A stretch of DNA of 20,392 nucleotides from an uncultured Flavobacteriaceae bacterium (GTDB lineage Bacteria > Bacteroidota > Bacteroidia > Flavobacteriales > Flavobacteriaceae), in the NCBI GenBank assembly GCA_913031655.1, contig CAJWFY010000012.1, forward strand, positions 1 through 20,392. The letters run 5' to 3'. How positions within the stretch are numbered: position 1 is the first letter of the stretch; each line of letters starts with the position of its first letter. Below the pieces are notes generated by a model. It searched no databases. It was not told the DNA's origin and saw only the letters and a program-made list of their open reading frames with translations. A program made the translations under genes and the position numbers. Below are positions 1 to 8,244 of the stretch, in pieces.

Positions 1-18
1 TCTTTTAGGATGTGCCAT
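1..18 (-). CDS. rpmF: 50S ribosomal protein L32, 5' fragment
   Basis: Only the first six codons are inside the window. Read on the minus strand from base 18 they give MAHPKR, the usual N-terminus of bacterial L32, a small protein of the large ribosomal subunit. The start lies 10 bases after the stop of the DUF177/YceD gene, and that pair is conserved across bacteria. The rest of the gene lies to the left of base 1. The call rests on the six-residue match together with the neighbour, which is why it is fairly sure despite the short length. Confidence 0.85.
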
Positions 19-28
19 AATTTGTTTA

Positions 29-550
29 TTATATTAAATCTTTTAATTTATCCCACCTGGGATCGTTTTTAGAATTTTGTTCTTTTACATTTGACTCTAT
101 CTCCTTTAGTTTATTTAAAGTTTTCGATTCTAACGAACCGTCTTCTACTCCAGGATGAATAATTTTAATAGGCAAAGATAGTATTATCATTTCAAATAAG
201 TACTGTGCTGCGTTTAACTGAGATGCCCCAACTGGTAAAATCAGTAATTCCTCGTTATCATTAATTAGTTCCGAGCTAAATTTAACAACCAATTTCATTT
301 TATTTTCTATTGAATAATCAAAAGGTTCGTTTGAAACGTGGCAGTTAATATTTATAATTCCTTTGGAGATAAAGGTAAATTCCAATAAACTGGACTTCTT
401 ATTTACCTTAACTTCCGCATTTAGTCGGCAGCTATTAAAATCATTATAATCAAAATGTTCAAAGAACTTGTTATCTAAATTAAACTCAAAACTGTGTTCT
501 CCTTCTTTTAATCCGGTAAAATTAATTACAAATTGATTTAAAAAAAGCAT
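29..550 (-). CDS. DUF177/YceD family protein (rpmF-linked)
   Basis: This 173-residue soluble protein has no signal peptide. It ends with DPRWDKLKDLI, the DPRW-x-KL signature that closes DUF177/YceD proteins. The family sits directly upstream of rpmF and is linked to 23S rRNA or large-subunit maturation, but its exact activity in Bacteroidota is not settled. The middle holds a cysteine followed by HVSNEPF, where many relatives have a CxxC pair; here the second cysteine is a serine. The gene starts at ATG (550) and is followed after 10 bases by rpmF, so the two are almost certainly one operon. The 52-base gap after pdxA could hold a promoter: TATATTCG at 571-578 (minus strand) matches the Bacteroidota -7 element with one mismatch. 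Confidence 0.85.
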   Translation of the reverse strand: MLFLNQFVINFTGLKEGEHSFEFNLDNKFFEHFDYNDFNSCRLNAEVKVNKKSSLLEFTFISKGIININCHVSNEPFDYSIENKMKLVVKFSSELINDNEELLILPVGASQLNAAQYLFEMIILSLPIKIIHPGVEDGSLESKTLNKLKEIESNVKEQNSKNDPRWDKLKDLI

Positions 551-602
551 TAACTTTTAGTTTGAATCGGCGAATATAAGAAATTTTGAAAATAGAATTG
601 AT

Positions 603-1658
603 CTATTTTCTAATCGTTTTTGTTTTTGAGCTCAATAAAGGGTTTTCATTGATTTTCTCGTTTAATTTTCTTTTTTTAAAAATCTCTATTGCACAAAAAA
701 TTGCATTTTTAAAAGAATTAGAATTTGCAAGATTTTTACCTGCAATATCATAACCAGTTCCGTGATCAGGGGAAGTTCTTATTTTGTTTAACCCTGCGGT
801 GAAATTAACACCTTCTCCAAAGGAAAGAGTTTTGAAGGGAATTAAACCTTGGTCGTGATATATCGCTAATATTGCATCATATTTTTCATGTGTTCTAGAT
901 CCAAAAAAACTATCTGCAGAAAATGGCCCAAATAGTAAAGAGCCTTTATTAGAAATTTCCAGAAGAGCTGGTGTTAGGATTAAATCATCTTCTTTTCCAA
1001 TTACTCCTCCATCTCCGACATGTGGGTTTATTGAAAGAACGGCAATCTTAGGTTTTTGAACTCCAAAATCTATTTGAAGTGATTGCTCCATTATTTTAAT
1101 TTTTTTTGTTATTTTTTCTAAAGAAATACTAGAGGATATATCTTTTATTGGAATATGGTCTGTTAATAACCCTACTCTTAAGTCGTCATTTACCATAAAC
1201 ATTAAACTATCTCCTTTTAATTTGTTTGCCAGGAAATCTGTATGTCCTGGAAATTCAAAGTTTTCATTTTGAATATTATTTTTATTTATTGGAGCAGTAA
1301 CCATAACGTCTACTTTAGAATCAATTAAAGCATTTGTTGTCGCTTCTAATGATAAATAAGAAAGCTCTCCTGATTTTTCTGTAGGCTTACCAAATTCTGT
1401 TTTAAAAGTTTCTTCCCAAGAATTAACAATATTTACTTTTCCAATTAATGGCTTTTGATTTAAATTAATTTTATTAATCTGTATATCTATATCAAGTGCT
1501 TTAATTTGATCGTTAATTACATTGTTATTTGAGAAAATAACCGGGGTAAAAAAATCTAGAATCCTTTTATCTTGAAGTGATTTTAAAATGATTTCAATCC
1601 CTATTCCATTTGGATCTCCACAAGATATTCCTACAATTGGCAATGTTTTTTCTTCCAT
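603..1658 (-). CDS. pdxA: 4-hydroxythreonine-4-phosphate dehydrogenase
   Basis: PdxA oxidises 4-phosphohydroxy-L-threonine with NAD(P)+ in the DXP-dependent route to pyridoxal phosphate; it is a cytosolic metal-dependent dimer. The family marks are all present: GISCGDPNGIGIE near the N-terminus, GHTDFLA with the first metal-binding histidine, TDHIP with the second, YHDQGLIPFK with the third, and SPDHGTGYDIAGK near the C-terminus. I place the start at the ATG at 1658 (MEEKTLPIVG), giving 351 residues, the usual family length. An in-frame ATG at 1694 would add 12 residues of no family character and leave only 25 bases to the divergent riboflavin synthase gene, but it cannot be excluded. The gene lies 52 bases upstream of the DUF177-rpmF pair and shares a 61-base divergent promoter region with ribE. 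Confidence 0.93.
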   Translation of the reverse strand: MEEKTLPIVGISCGDPNGIGIEIILKSLQDKRILDFFTPVIFSNNNVINDQIKALDIDIQINKINLNQKPLIGKVNIVNSWEETFKTEFGKPTEKSGELSYLSLEATTNALIDSKVDVMVTAPINKNNIQNENFEFPGHTDFLANKLKGDSLMFMVNDDLRVGLLTDHIPIKDISSSISLEKITKKIKIMEQSLQIDFGVQKPKIAVLSINPHVGDGGVIGKEDDLILTPALLEISNKGSLLFGPFSADSFFGSRTHEKYDAILAIYHDQGLIPFKTLSFGEGVNFTAGLNKIRTSPDHGTGYDIAGKNLANSNSFKNAIFCAIEIFKKRKLNEKINENPLLSSKTKTIRK

Positions 1659-1719
1659 ATATAATGTAAATTTATTATTGCTAATTTTACACATTAAATA
1701 TATATATAAAATAAAGAAT
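1659..1719. promoter_or_regulatory. Divergent pdxA/ribE promoter region
   Basis: This 61-base AT-only-like spacer separates two divergent vitamin genes and must hold both promoters unless they lie inside coding sequence. No perfect TAnnTTTG element is present. The best near matches are TATTATTG at 1673-1680 (plus strand, one mismatch) and the palindromic TAAATTTA at 1667-1674, which fits either strand with one mismatch. The spacer is too short to hold an FMN riboswitch ahead of riboflavin synthase, and I see none. Confidence 0.4.
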
Positions 1720-2307
1720 ATGTTTACAGGAATTGTAGAAGATAATGGTGTCGTTTTAAACTTGGTAGCTAATAAAGGAAACCTGAATATTACTCTTTCC
1801 AGTAAGCTCGTTTCTGAATTTAAAATAGATCAAAGCGTCTCTCACAATGGGATTTGTTTGACGGTTGTTGAAATAAAAAACAATACCTATACTGTAACTG
1901 CTATTGGAGAAACTATTAGTAAAACTAATATTAGTAGCTGGGAGGTAGGAGAGGAGATTAACTTAGAGCGTGCAATGAAAATAGGAGCTCGTTTAGACGG
2001 ACACATGATTCAGGGGCACATAGATCAAGTAGGAGAATGCACGAAAGCTAATGAAACAAATGGAAGTTGGGAATATGTTTTTAAATATGATGCTTCTTTA
2101 AATATTACGGTTGAAAAGGGCTCTATAGCAGTAAATGGCGTTAGCTTAACGGTCGTAGAATCAGACGAAAATAGTTTTAGCGTAGCAATTATTCCTTATA
2201 CTTATTCTCACACTAATTTTAAAAACTTTACTGTTGGCAGCGTGGTAAATTTGGAATTTGATATTTTAGGAAAATATTTAATGAAAATGTTGCCTAAATA
2301 TAAATAA
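1720..2307 (+). CDS. ribE: Riboflavin synthase, alpha chain
   Basis: Riboflavin synthase catalyses the dismutation of two 6,7-dimethyl-8-ribityllumazine molecules into riboflavin and a pyrimidinedione, the last step of riboflavin synthesis. The 195-residue protein begins with the nearly invariant MFTGIVE. It shows the internal duplication of the family: a first lumazine-binding barrel with HNGICLTVVE and a second with VNGVSLTVVE, joined around GHMIQGHIDQVG. The start at 1720 is fixed by MFTGIVE; the reading frame is open further upstream but that part runs antisense into pdxA and is not family-like. The stop codon ends one base before the stop of the convergent EnvC-like gene. The gene is also called ribC in some organisms. 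Confidence 0.96.
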   Translation: MFTGIVEDNGVVLNLVANKGNLNITLSSKLVSEFKIDQSVSHNGICLTVVEIKNNTYTVTAIGETISKTNISSWEVGEEINLERAMKIGARLDGHMIQGHIDQVGECTKANETNGSWEYVFKYDASLNITVEKGSIAVNGVSLTVVESDENSFSVAIIPYTYSHTNFKNFTVGSVVNLEFDILGKYLMKMLPKYK

Positions 2308-2308
2308 A

Positions 2309-3529
2309 CTACATTTTTAATATCCACAACAAAGGATTCATTGGAGTTGTTTTTTCAAAGATACTAAACTGTATAGTTGACTGCCCAGTTGAATTATTTG
2401 TGAACACCTGACCTATTTCTTGACTTGATAAAACTGTATCTCCTTTTTTAACATAAACTTTTGAAAGGTTTTTATAAGCAGATATATAATTTCCATGTTG
2501 AATTAAAATAGTGGGATTACTGCCTTTAAACTGTAAAACTGATAAAACAGTTCCTTCAAATACCGTTTTAACTTTTTCAAATTTTGGAGTTGCAATAACA
2601 ATCCCATTACTTTTAATTTTTGCTGTTTTAACAACAGGATGAGGCTGGGTTCCAAATTTCTGAATAACAACGCCTCTTAATACTGGCCAAGGCAATTTTC
2701 CTTTATTTAAAACAAACTTTTTGGCCAACGCTTTTGCTTCAGGTGTCAAATCAAAACTTTTTGATTTTTTATTATTTTTATTAGACCTGACAATAGCTTC
2801 CCTTATTAACTTCTCTATCTCTTTATCTATTTTTGAGGACAGTATTTGTTTTTTTACAATTTCTTTTTTATACTTTTTTTCTTTTTTTCTTAGTTCGTAT
2901 GCAATTTCATTAACCTGATTTTTTTCGTTTTTTAACGATTTTTGAACTTTTCGATTACTTAGTATAAGCTCTTCTTTTTCGTTTTTTTTAACTAATAACA
3001 CTTCATTTGCAGCCTTAAGGTTGTTTGATAATAGTGTTATTTTTAATCCTTGATTTTTTCTAAAAGTTGCATACTGTTTCATATACTGCACTCTTTTAAA
3101 GGCTTGAAAAAAAGTTTCTGAAGACAGTAAGAACATTACTCTGTTCTTCCCAGATTTAGTTTTATATGATTTTAAAATCATTTTTCCATAAGCCTCTTTT
3201 ACTTCTTTTAATTGAGACTCTAACTCTATTTGCTGACTAATATTTAGTTTTATTTCCTCTTCTAAAAAATTAATTTGTTGGTTTGTAAGCTTTACTAGCT
3301 CTTCTTTACGCTGAATTTTATAATTCAAATTTTCAATATCTGAAAAAACTACTGCTTTTTTCTTTTTATTATCAAAAAGCATTTCATTGATAGCTTTTAT
3401 TTCTTTTTGAATTTGAATTTTTTTTTCTTCCAAACCCAACCTGCTATCCTTTTGAGCAGTTACGAATTGAAGGTTAAAAAAAACTATAAATAAGAAAAGC
3501 CCTGATTGTAGCCTATGTTGAAATGTCAT
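2309..3529 (-). CDS. EnvC-like murein hydrolase activator with degenerate M23 domain
   Basis: The 406-residue protein has an N-terminal signal peptide (hydrophobic residues 11-24, likely cleavage near VTA-Q, 25/26), a long Lys/Glu-rich coiled coil over about residues 30-245, and a C-terminal LytM/M23-like domain over about 280-405. Zinc-ligand positions of active M23 peptidases are replaced: SNGIVI (307-312) stands where HxGxDI is expected, YKNLS (352-356) where a histidine is usual, and TIQFSI (385-390) where HLHFEI is usual. It is therefore probably not a peptidase. Like E. coli EnvC, it would act in the periplasm by binding and activating an amidase during division; the amidase partner is not in the window. 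Its ATG overlaps the stop of the DUF4292 gene (ATGA, 3526-3529), which implies translational coupling. Confidence 0.85.
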   Translation of the reverse strand: MTFQHRLQSGLFLFIVFFNLQFVTAQKDSRLGLEEKKIQIQKEIKAINEMLFDNKKKKAVVFSDIENLNYKIQRKEELVKLTNQQINFLEEEIKLNISQQIELESQLKEVKEAYGKMILKSYKTKSGKNRVMFLLSSETFFQAFKRVQYMKQYATFRKNQGLKITLLSNNLKAANEVLLVKKNEKEELILSNRKVQKSLKNEKNQVNEIAYELRKKEKKYKKEIVKKQILSSKIDKEIEKLIREAIVRSNKNNKKSKSFDLTPEAKALAKKFVLNKGKLPWPVLRGVVIQKFGTQPHPVVKTAKIKSNGIVIATPKFEKVKTVFEGTVLSVLQFKGSNPTILIQHGNYISAYKNLSKVYVKKGDTVLSSQEIGQVFTNNSTGQSTIQFSIFEKTTPMNPLLWILKM

Positions 3530-4281
3530 AGTTCAGTTTTTTTATAATCATTAGGAATCTCAAAAGGAAATGTAAGCTCTTGATCAATTCTATTTATCTT
3601 TGAATTAAGTAAAACTTTTAAATTCCTCTCTTTTCCTTTTGCAATTATTATAATTTTTTGAGGGAAACTTTTACCTTCAATTATTTTATAATTACTATAC
3701 TGAACCGTTAATTCATTTTTTGATATCGGAGAATATAATTTCTGTTCTTTTAACCTATAGTTGAAAGGATTAAAAACATAGGTAATCTGAACTTTTTTGT
3801 TTTTTGACTCTAATATGTAGTTTTGAATATCCGTTAATTGAGAAAATCTTGTTCCTTTTAAATCCCCTATAGGTTTGCCGACAAATAACTTTTCCAAAGA
3901 GTTTAACGAAAGTTTGAAATTAATAATACTTGTCAGCGTATTATAATCCTCAATATAATATGTCTTTTTAATTTTTTCATAAAACGCAATTTCTTTTTTT
4001 GTTATTAACGCTTTAAATAAAGGAATCAACAACGAACCGCTAATTAAGATTTTATCGCTGTTTTTAATTCTAAAACTTAAATTAATTTGATTAGAGGATC
4101 CTTCTTCTGTTATTGTCGCTTTAGATCTTATAAAAAGAGAGTTGTAGCTAACTTCTTCTTCTAAAACGTTTTTAATTAAATTTTTTGTAGATATTTTTTT
4201 AAAGCTTCTTTCTGTGTCAACTTTTGTTAATGCTTTACAGTTTAAAAACAATAGTGGAATAAAAATTAAAACTTTTCTCAT
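3526..4281 (-). CDS. DUF4292 lipoprotein, LolB-like fold family
   Basis: The 251-residue protein starts with a short hydrophobic signal ending in the lipobox LFLNC, with the acylated cysteine at residue 15. The rest is a soluble, beta-rich domain typical of DUF4292, a Bacteroidota family that resembles the LolA/LolB lipoprotein-carrier fold. A role in lipoprotein or outer-membrane assembly is inferred from that resemblance, not shown by the sequence. The gene overlaps the next one, the EnvC-like gene, by four bases and starts 9 bases after the nucleotidyltransferase stop, so it is in the middle of an operon. In related flavobacteria I recall a TPR-protein gene just upstream of DUF4292; none is present here. 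Family assignment is from overall character and position rather than a single diagnostic motif. Confidence 0.75.
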   Translation of the reverse strand: MRKVLIFIPLLFLNCKALTKVDTERSFKKISTKNLIKNVLEEEVSYNSLFIRSKATITEEGSSNQINLSFRIKNSDKILISGSLLIPLFKALITKKEIAFYEKIKKTYYIEDYNTLTSIINFKLSLNSLEKLFVGKPIGDLKGTRFSQLTDIQNYILESKNKKVQITYVFNPFNYRLKEQKLYSPISKNELTVQYSNYKIIEGKSFPQKIIIIAKGKERNLKVLLNSKINRIDQELTFPFEIPNDYKKTEL

Positions 4282-4290
4282 TTAGGCAAG

Positions 4291-5307
4291 TTAAATCAAC
4301 TCGCTGAAATCTCCAATATTAATTTCATTATGTCGCCCATCATATTTACAATTATTTCCAATCATTGAATTCTTAATAGTTGCATTTGAAAGAATTGTGT
4401 TTTCTCCTACAATAGAGTTTGAAAGAGTAGAATTGGAAATTTTACTGTTTGAGTTTACAGAAACATGGGGGCCAATAGTTGAATTTTCTATAACTACATT
4501 GGAAGAAATATAACAAGGCTCTATCAATTTAGAGTTTATTAAATTAATATTATCTGAAATCAATTCTTCCTTGTCTTCTAAGAGAAAGTTTAGCATTTCT
4601 TTGTTTGATGAAATTGTGCTTTTTACATTTCCACAATCTAGCCATGCTGTAACTTTTCCTACTTTAAAGAGTTTCCCTTTTGCCATCATCCCAAGTAATC
4701 CATCGTTAATTTGAAACTCCCCTGAATGCGTTGTGTTATTTTTAATAACTATCTTCAATTGTTCTTTAAGTTGCCCTATTTCTTTAAAATAATAAATTCC
4801 AATAACTGCAAAATCTGAAATAAAATTAGATGGTTTTTCAATTAAATCTATAATTTCTCCATTTGCATTTAGCTTCACCACTCCATAAGCTTCTGGATTG
4901 GCTACTTGTTTTGTCCAGATAACTGCATCTGCACTTTTATCAAAAGATTCGTTGGTTCTTATAAGTGTATCTGGATAAATAACTAGGGCTTTCCCTTGTA
5001 GAGATTCTTCAGCACACATAATTGCATGTCCGGTTCCCAGTGGGTTTAATTGACGGTATATTCTAGCTTTTGAGTTATGGGATTTTGCTATATTTTCCAG
5101 TTCATTAATTACATCTTTGCCAAAAAATAATGGACTTCCAACTATAAAGGCCATTTCTTCGATTGGCTCGTTAACAAGCTTAGCAGCATCATTTATAAGC
5201 CTAGCTACAATTGACTTACCCGCTATAGATATCAAAGGTTTTGGGGTTGTTAAGGTGTGAGGTCTTAACCTTGATCCCCTTCCCGCCATGGGTATAATTA
5301 ATTTCAT
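4291..5307 (-). CDS. Sugar-phosphate nucleotidyltransferase with left-handed beta-helix tail
   Basis: The enzyme joins a sugar 1-phosphate to an NTP to make an activated sugar nucleotide. Residues 1-235 form the Rossmann-like catalytic domain: GRGSRLRPHTLTTPKP (9-24) is the nucleotide-binding signature with the conserved Arg and Lys, YPD (111-113) carries the probable metal-binding Asp, and EKP is at 157-159. Residues about 264-322 contain irregular hexapeptide repeats of the I-x-N-S-x-I type, a left-handed beta-helix as in GlmU or GlgC. No acetyltransferase signature is clear, so the tail may be structural. The sugar cannot be told from sequence; RmlA-like, mannose-1-phosphate or hexosamine activity are all possible. 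It sits 5 bases after dut and 9 before the DUF4292 gene. Confidence 0.85.
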   Translation of the reverse strand: MKLIIPMAGRGSRLRPHTLTTPKPLISIAGKSIVARLINDAAKLVNEPIEEMAFIVGSPLFFGKDVINELENIAKSHNSKARIYRQLNPLGTGHAIMCAEESLQGKALVIYPDTLIRTNESFDKSADAVIWTKQVANPEAYGVVKLNANGEIIDLIEKPSNFISDFAVIGIYYFKEIGQLKEQLKIVIKNNTTHSGEFQINDGLLGMMAKGKLFKVGKVTAWLDCGNVKSTISSNKEMLNFLLEDKEELISDNINLINSKLIEPCYISSNVVIENSTIGPHVSVNSNSKISNSTLSNSIVGENTILSNATIKNSMIGNNCKYDGRHNEINIGDFSELI

Positions 5308-5312
5308 TATAT

Positions 5313-5747
5313 TTATTTTGAACCTGTACTTCCAAACCCTTTGTCCCCTCTTTTAGTTTTGTCTATTGACTTGCTTAATTCCCATTCAATTCTTTCATGT
5401 TTTGATATAACTAATTGCGCTATTCTGTCGCCAGACAAAATATCAAAATTTTCATTTGACAAATTAATCAAAATCACGCCTATTTCTCCTCTATAATCTG
5501 CATCAATTGTTCCAGGAGAATTTAAAACCGTAATTCCTTTTTTTAAAGACAATCCACTTCTTGGCCTCACCTGTGCTTCATACCCTTTTTGAAGTTCTAT
5601 TTGGAGTCCAGTTTTGATTAGTAGTCTCTCCAGAGGCTTTATTGTTACAGGATTTTCAATAAAAGCCCTAATATCCATTCCAGCAGAGAGCAAGGTCTCG
5701 TAATTTGGCAATGTATTGGAGGAGTTATTAATTATTTTAACAATCAT
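5313..5747 (-). CDS. dut: dUTP diphosphatase
   Basis: dUTPase hydrolyses dUTP to dUMP and pyrophosphate, keeping uracil out of DNA and supplying dUMP for thymidylate synthesis. All five motifs of the trimeric family are visible in 144 residues: MDIRAF (24-29), RPRSGLSLKKG (61-71), GTIDADYRGEIGV (79-91, with the catalytic Asp82 and base-stacking Tyr85), GDRIAQLVI (106-114) and the flexible C-terminal RGDKGFGSTG (133-142). Length is typical for the family. It starts at ATG 5747, 47 bases after the end of atpG, and runs straight into the nucleotidyltransferase gene with a 5-base gap. Confidence 0.97.
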   Translation of the reverse strand: MIVKIINNSSNTLPNYETLLSAGMDIRAFIENPVTIKPLERLLIKTGLQIELQKGYEAQVRPRSGLSLKKGITVLNSPGTIDADYRGEIGVILINLSNENFDILSGDRIAQLVISKHERIEWELSKSIDKTKRGDKGFGSTGSK

Positions 5748-5759
5748 CTTATTGGTTTT

Positions 5760-5796
5760 TAGCCTATAATTGTTACCGTTAAGTAAGGCTATAATT
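5760..5796. repeat. Short inverted and direct repeats between atpG and dut
   Basis: The gap between atpG and dut holds TAGCCT (5760-5765) and its complement AGGCTA (5786-5791), a 6-bp stem with a 20-base loop. The same bases contain a direct repeat of CTATAATT at 5764-5771 and 5789-5796 with a 25-base period. Neither strand has a T-run after the stem, so this is not a clear intrinsic terminator. It could be a weak processing site or a protein-binding site, or chance in AT-rich DNA. Confidence 0.35.
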
Positions 5797-6655
5797 AGTT
5801 GTTTAAAGCTTCAGCACCTCCAACAATTTCTAAAATTTCATTAGTAATTGAAGCTTGCCTAGCTTTATTGTAAGTCAGTTTTAATTCATCTCTTAATTCG
5901 GATGCGTTATCAGTTGCTTTGTGCATAGCCGTCATTCTTGCGCCATGTTCACTAGCAAAAGAGTCTCTTATTGCTTTGAATAATTGGATTTTTAAAGACT
6001 TTGGAATCAAAGTACTTACTATTAATTCTTGTGATGGCTCAAAAAGATAATCTGAATTTTCGGCTCCTTCTTTTTCACTAATTGGAATCGGTAAAAATTG
6101 CTCAGACTTAATAATTTGTGTAGCAGCATTTTTAAACGAATTATAAACAATTTCCACGTGATCATAATCCTCTGTTATATACAACTCCATTAATTTATTA
6201 GCAACTTGAGAAACTCGCTCATAATTTAAATCTTCAAAAACATCACTATCGTTTTGAATAACTTTTTCAGTTTTCTGAAGAATATCATTTATTTTTTTTC
6301 CAATTGACAAAAAATTAATTTCAATATTTTTAAACTCCTCTCTTGACTTTATAAGATTAGCCTGTTTAGCAATATTTGCATTAAAAGCCCCACAAAGTCC
6401 TCTGTTAGAGCTAATAGCAACAATCAATACTTTTTTTACTTTTCTTTTACTTGTAAATGATTTTTCGTTTGAATTATTTGACCCATTAAGACCTTGCATT
6501 AGCTCAGAAAGTTTATTAGAATATGGTCTCATCGCTGTAATTGCATCTTGAGCTTTCTTTAATTTAGCAGCTGACACCATTTTCATGGCGCTGGTAATCT
6601 GCATAGTAGAAGAAACTGAGGCTATTCTAATTCTAATTTCTTTAAGGTTGGCCAT
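5795..6655 (-). CDS. atpG: F-type ATP synthase subunit gamma
   Basis: Gamma is the central stalk that turns inside the alpha3beta3 head and couples it to the c ring. The 286-residue protein has the two diagnostic ends that form the antiparallel coiled-coil shaft: an N-terminal helix with RIRIASVSSTMQITSAMKMV and a C-terminal helix with YNKARQASITNEILEIVGGA. The middle Rossmann-like domain contains ISSNRGLCGAFN. Length matches the usual 285-295 residues. It is the last ATP synthase gene in this operon; atpD and atpC, which follow atpG in many bacteria, are absent, and dut comes next. It begins 11 bases after the atpA stop. Confidence 0.97.
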   Translation of the reverse strand: MANLKEIRIRIASVSSTMQITSAMKMVSAAKLKKAQDAITAMRPYSNKLSELMQGLNGSNNSNEKSFTSKRKVKKVLIVAISSNRGLCGAFNANIAKQANLIKSREEFKNIEINFLSIGKKINDILQKTEKVIQNDSDVFEDLNYERVSQVANKLMELYITEDYDHVEIVYNSFKNAATQIIKSEQFLPIPISEKEGAENSDYLFEPSQELIVSTLIPKSLKIQLFKAIRDSFASEHGARMTAMHKATDNASELRDELKLTYNKARQASITNEILEIVGGAEALNN

Positions 6656-6666
6656 CTTGTTTGTCT

Positions 6667-8241
6667 TTAATATGAAGAACTAAGTTCTTCTGCTGTTTTG
6701 GTTAAAACGTCAACTACTTCGTCAGTTAGTTTGCCGGATTTTATTACATCCAGAACTTTTCTATGCTTTGCATTTAAAAAATCTATGTACTTTCTTTCAA
6801 ATTCTTTCACTTTTTCTACAGGAACCTTTCTTAATAGATTTTTAGATCCTGCAAAGATAATTGCAACTTGATCCTCTACACTAAACGGATCATTTTGTGC
6901 TTGTTTTAAAATCTCAACATTTCTTTTACCTTTTTCAATTACATTTAGAGTTGCATCATCTAAATCTGATCCAAATTTTGCAAAAGCTTCAAGTTCTCTA
7001 AATTGAGCTTGATCTAATTTTAGTGTACCAGCCACTTTTTTCATTGCTTTAATTTGAGCTGATCCTCCAACTCTTGAAACAGAAATTCCTACGTTAATAG
7101 CAGGTCTCACACCAGCATTAAATAAGTTTGATTCTAAGAATATTTGCCCATCAGTAATTGAAATTACATTTGTTGGAATATAAGCAGAAACATCTCCTGC
7201 CTGCGTCTCTATAATTGGAAGCGCAGTTAAAGATCCTCCCCCTTTTACAATCTTTTTTAATGAATCAGGTAAGTCGTTCATGTTTTTAGCGATAGTATCG
7301 TCCGCTATTACTTTTGATGATCTTTCAAGCAATCTTGAGTGTAGATAAAAAACATCCCCAGGGTAAGCTTCCCTCCCCGGTGGTCTTCTAAGTAATAATG
7401 AAACTTCACGATATGCTACAGCTTGCTTGGATAAATCATCATATACTATTAACGCTGGTCTTCCCGTATCTCTAAAGTACTCTCCAATTGCAGCTCCTGC
7501 AAAAGGTGCATAAACTTGCATTGGGGCTGGATCAGAAGCATTAGCAGCTACTATTGTAGTATAAGCCATCGCTCCTTTATCTTCAAGCATTTTTGCAATC
7601 CCAGCAACTGTGGATGCTTTTTGTCCAATTGCTACATAAATACAATAAACAGGTTCTCCTGCATCATAAAATTCTTTTTGATTTAAAATTGTGTCTATAC
7701 AAACAGTAGTTTTTCCCGTCTGTCTATCTCCAATTACTAGCTCTCTTTGGCCTCTACCCACAGGAATCATTGCGTCAATTGACTTTATTCCGGTTTGAAG
7801 TGGCTCATTAACTGGTTGTCTAAAGATTACTCCAGGAGCCTTTCTTTCAAGAGGCATTTCAAAAAGTTCGCCTTCAAGATTTCCTTTGCCATCAATTGGC
7901 TTTCCTAGAGTATTAACTACTCTTCCAACTATTTTTTCACCTACATTGATTGAGGCAATTCTTTGAGTTCTTTTAACTGTATCACCTTCACTAATTTCTT
8001 TAGAAGGTCCTAATAAAACAACTCCAACGTTATCTTCTTCTAGGTTAAGTACAATACCTTCAAGTCCTGAATCAAACTGAACTAATTCTCCGTATTGTAC
8101 ATTAGAAAGCCCGTATACTCTGGCAATTCCATCTCCTACTTGAAGAACTGTTCCTACTTCATCTAAAGAAGCCGAAGCGTCTAGTCCTGCAAGTTGTTGT
8201 TTTAAAATTGCTGAAACCTCAGCAGGTTTAATTTGTGCCAT
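6667..8241 (-). CDS. atpA: F-type ATP synthase subunit alpha
   Basis: Alpha is the non-catalytic nucleotide-binding subunit of the F1 head. The 524-residue sequence has the P-loop GDRQTGKT at 171-178, the DELSE-equivalent nucleotide-binding core around residue 267 (VYDDLSKQAVAYRE), and the arginine finger in SVSRVGG (Arg390), which reaches into the neighbouring catalytic site. It is about ten residues longer than E. coli AtpA; the extra residues lie around 310-330, between LLERSSK and the GGGSLTALP strand, which is common in Bacteroidota. It starts at ATG 8241, 3 bases after the end of atpH, so the two are tightly coupled. Confidence 0.98.
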   Translation of the reverse strand: MAQIKPAEVSAILKQQLAGLDASASLDEVGTVLQVGDGIARVYGLSNVQYGELVQFDSGLEGIVLNLEEDNVGVVLLGPSKEISEGDTVKRTQRIASINVGEKIVGRVVNTLGKPIDGKGNLEGELFEMPLERKAPGVIFRQPVNEPLQTGIKSIDAMIPVGRGQRELVIGDRQTGKTTVCIDTILNQKEFYDAGEPVYCIYVAIGQKASTVAGIAKMLEDKGAMAYTTIVAANASDPAPMQVYAPFAGAAIGEYFRDTGRPALIVYDDLSKQAVAYREVSLLLRRPPGREAYPGDVFYLHSRLLERSSKVIADDTIAKNMNDLPDSLKKIVKGGGSLTALPIIETQAGDVSAYIPTNVISITDGQIFLESNLFNAGVRPAINVGISVSRVGGSAQIKAMKKVAGTLKLDQAQFRELEAFAKFGSDLDDATLNVIEKGKRNVEILKQAQNDPFSVEDQVAIIFAGSKNLLRKVPVEKVKEFERKYIDFLNAKHRKVLDVIKSGKLTDEVVDVLTKTAEELSSSY

Positions 8242-8244
8242 AAT

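Noticed and set aside
1701..1710. The TATATATAAA tract before ribE as a special regulatory repeat
   Set aside because: Short AT alternation is common in this AT-rich genome and no second copy or symmetric operator accompanies it.
1588..1719. A longer riboflavin synthase with 44 extra N-terminal residues
   Set aside because: The extra part is antisense to the pdxA N-terminus and the family begins almost invariably with MFTGIVE at 1720.
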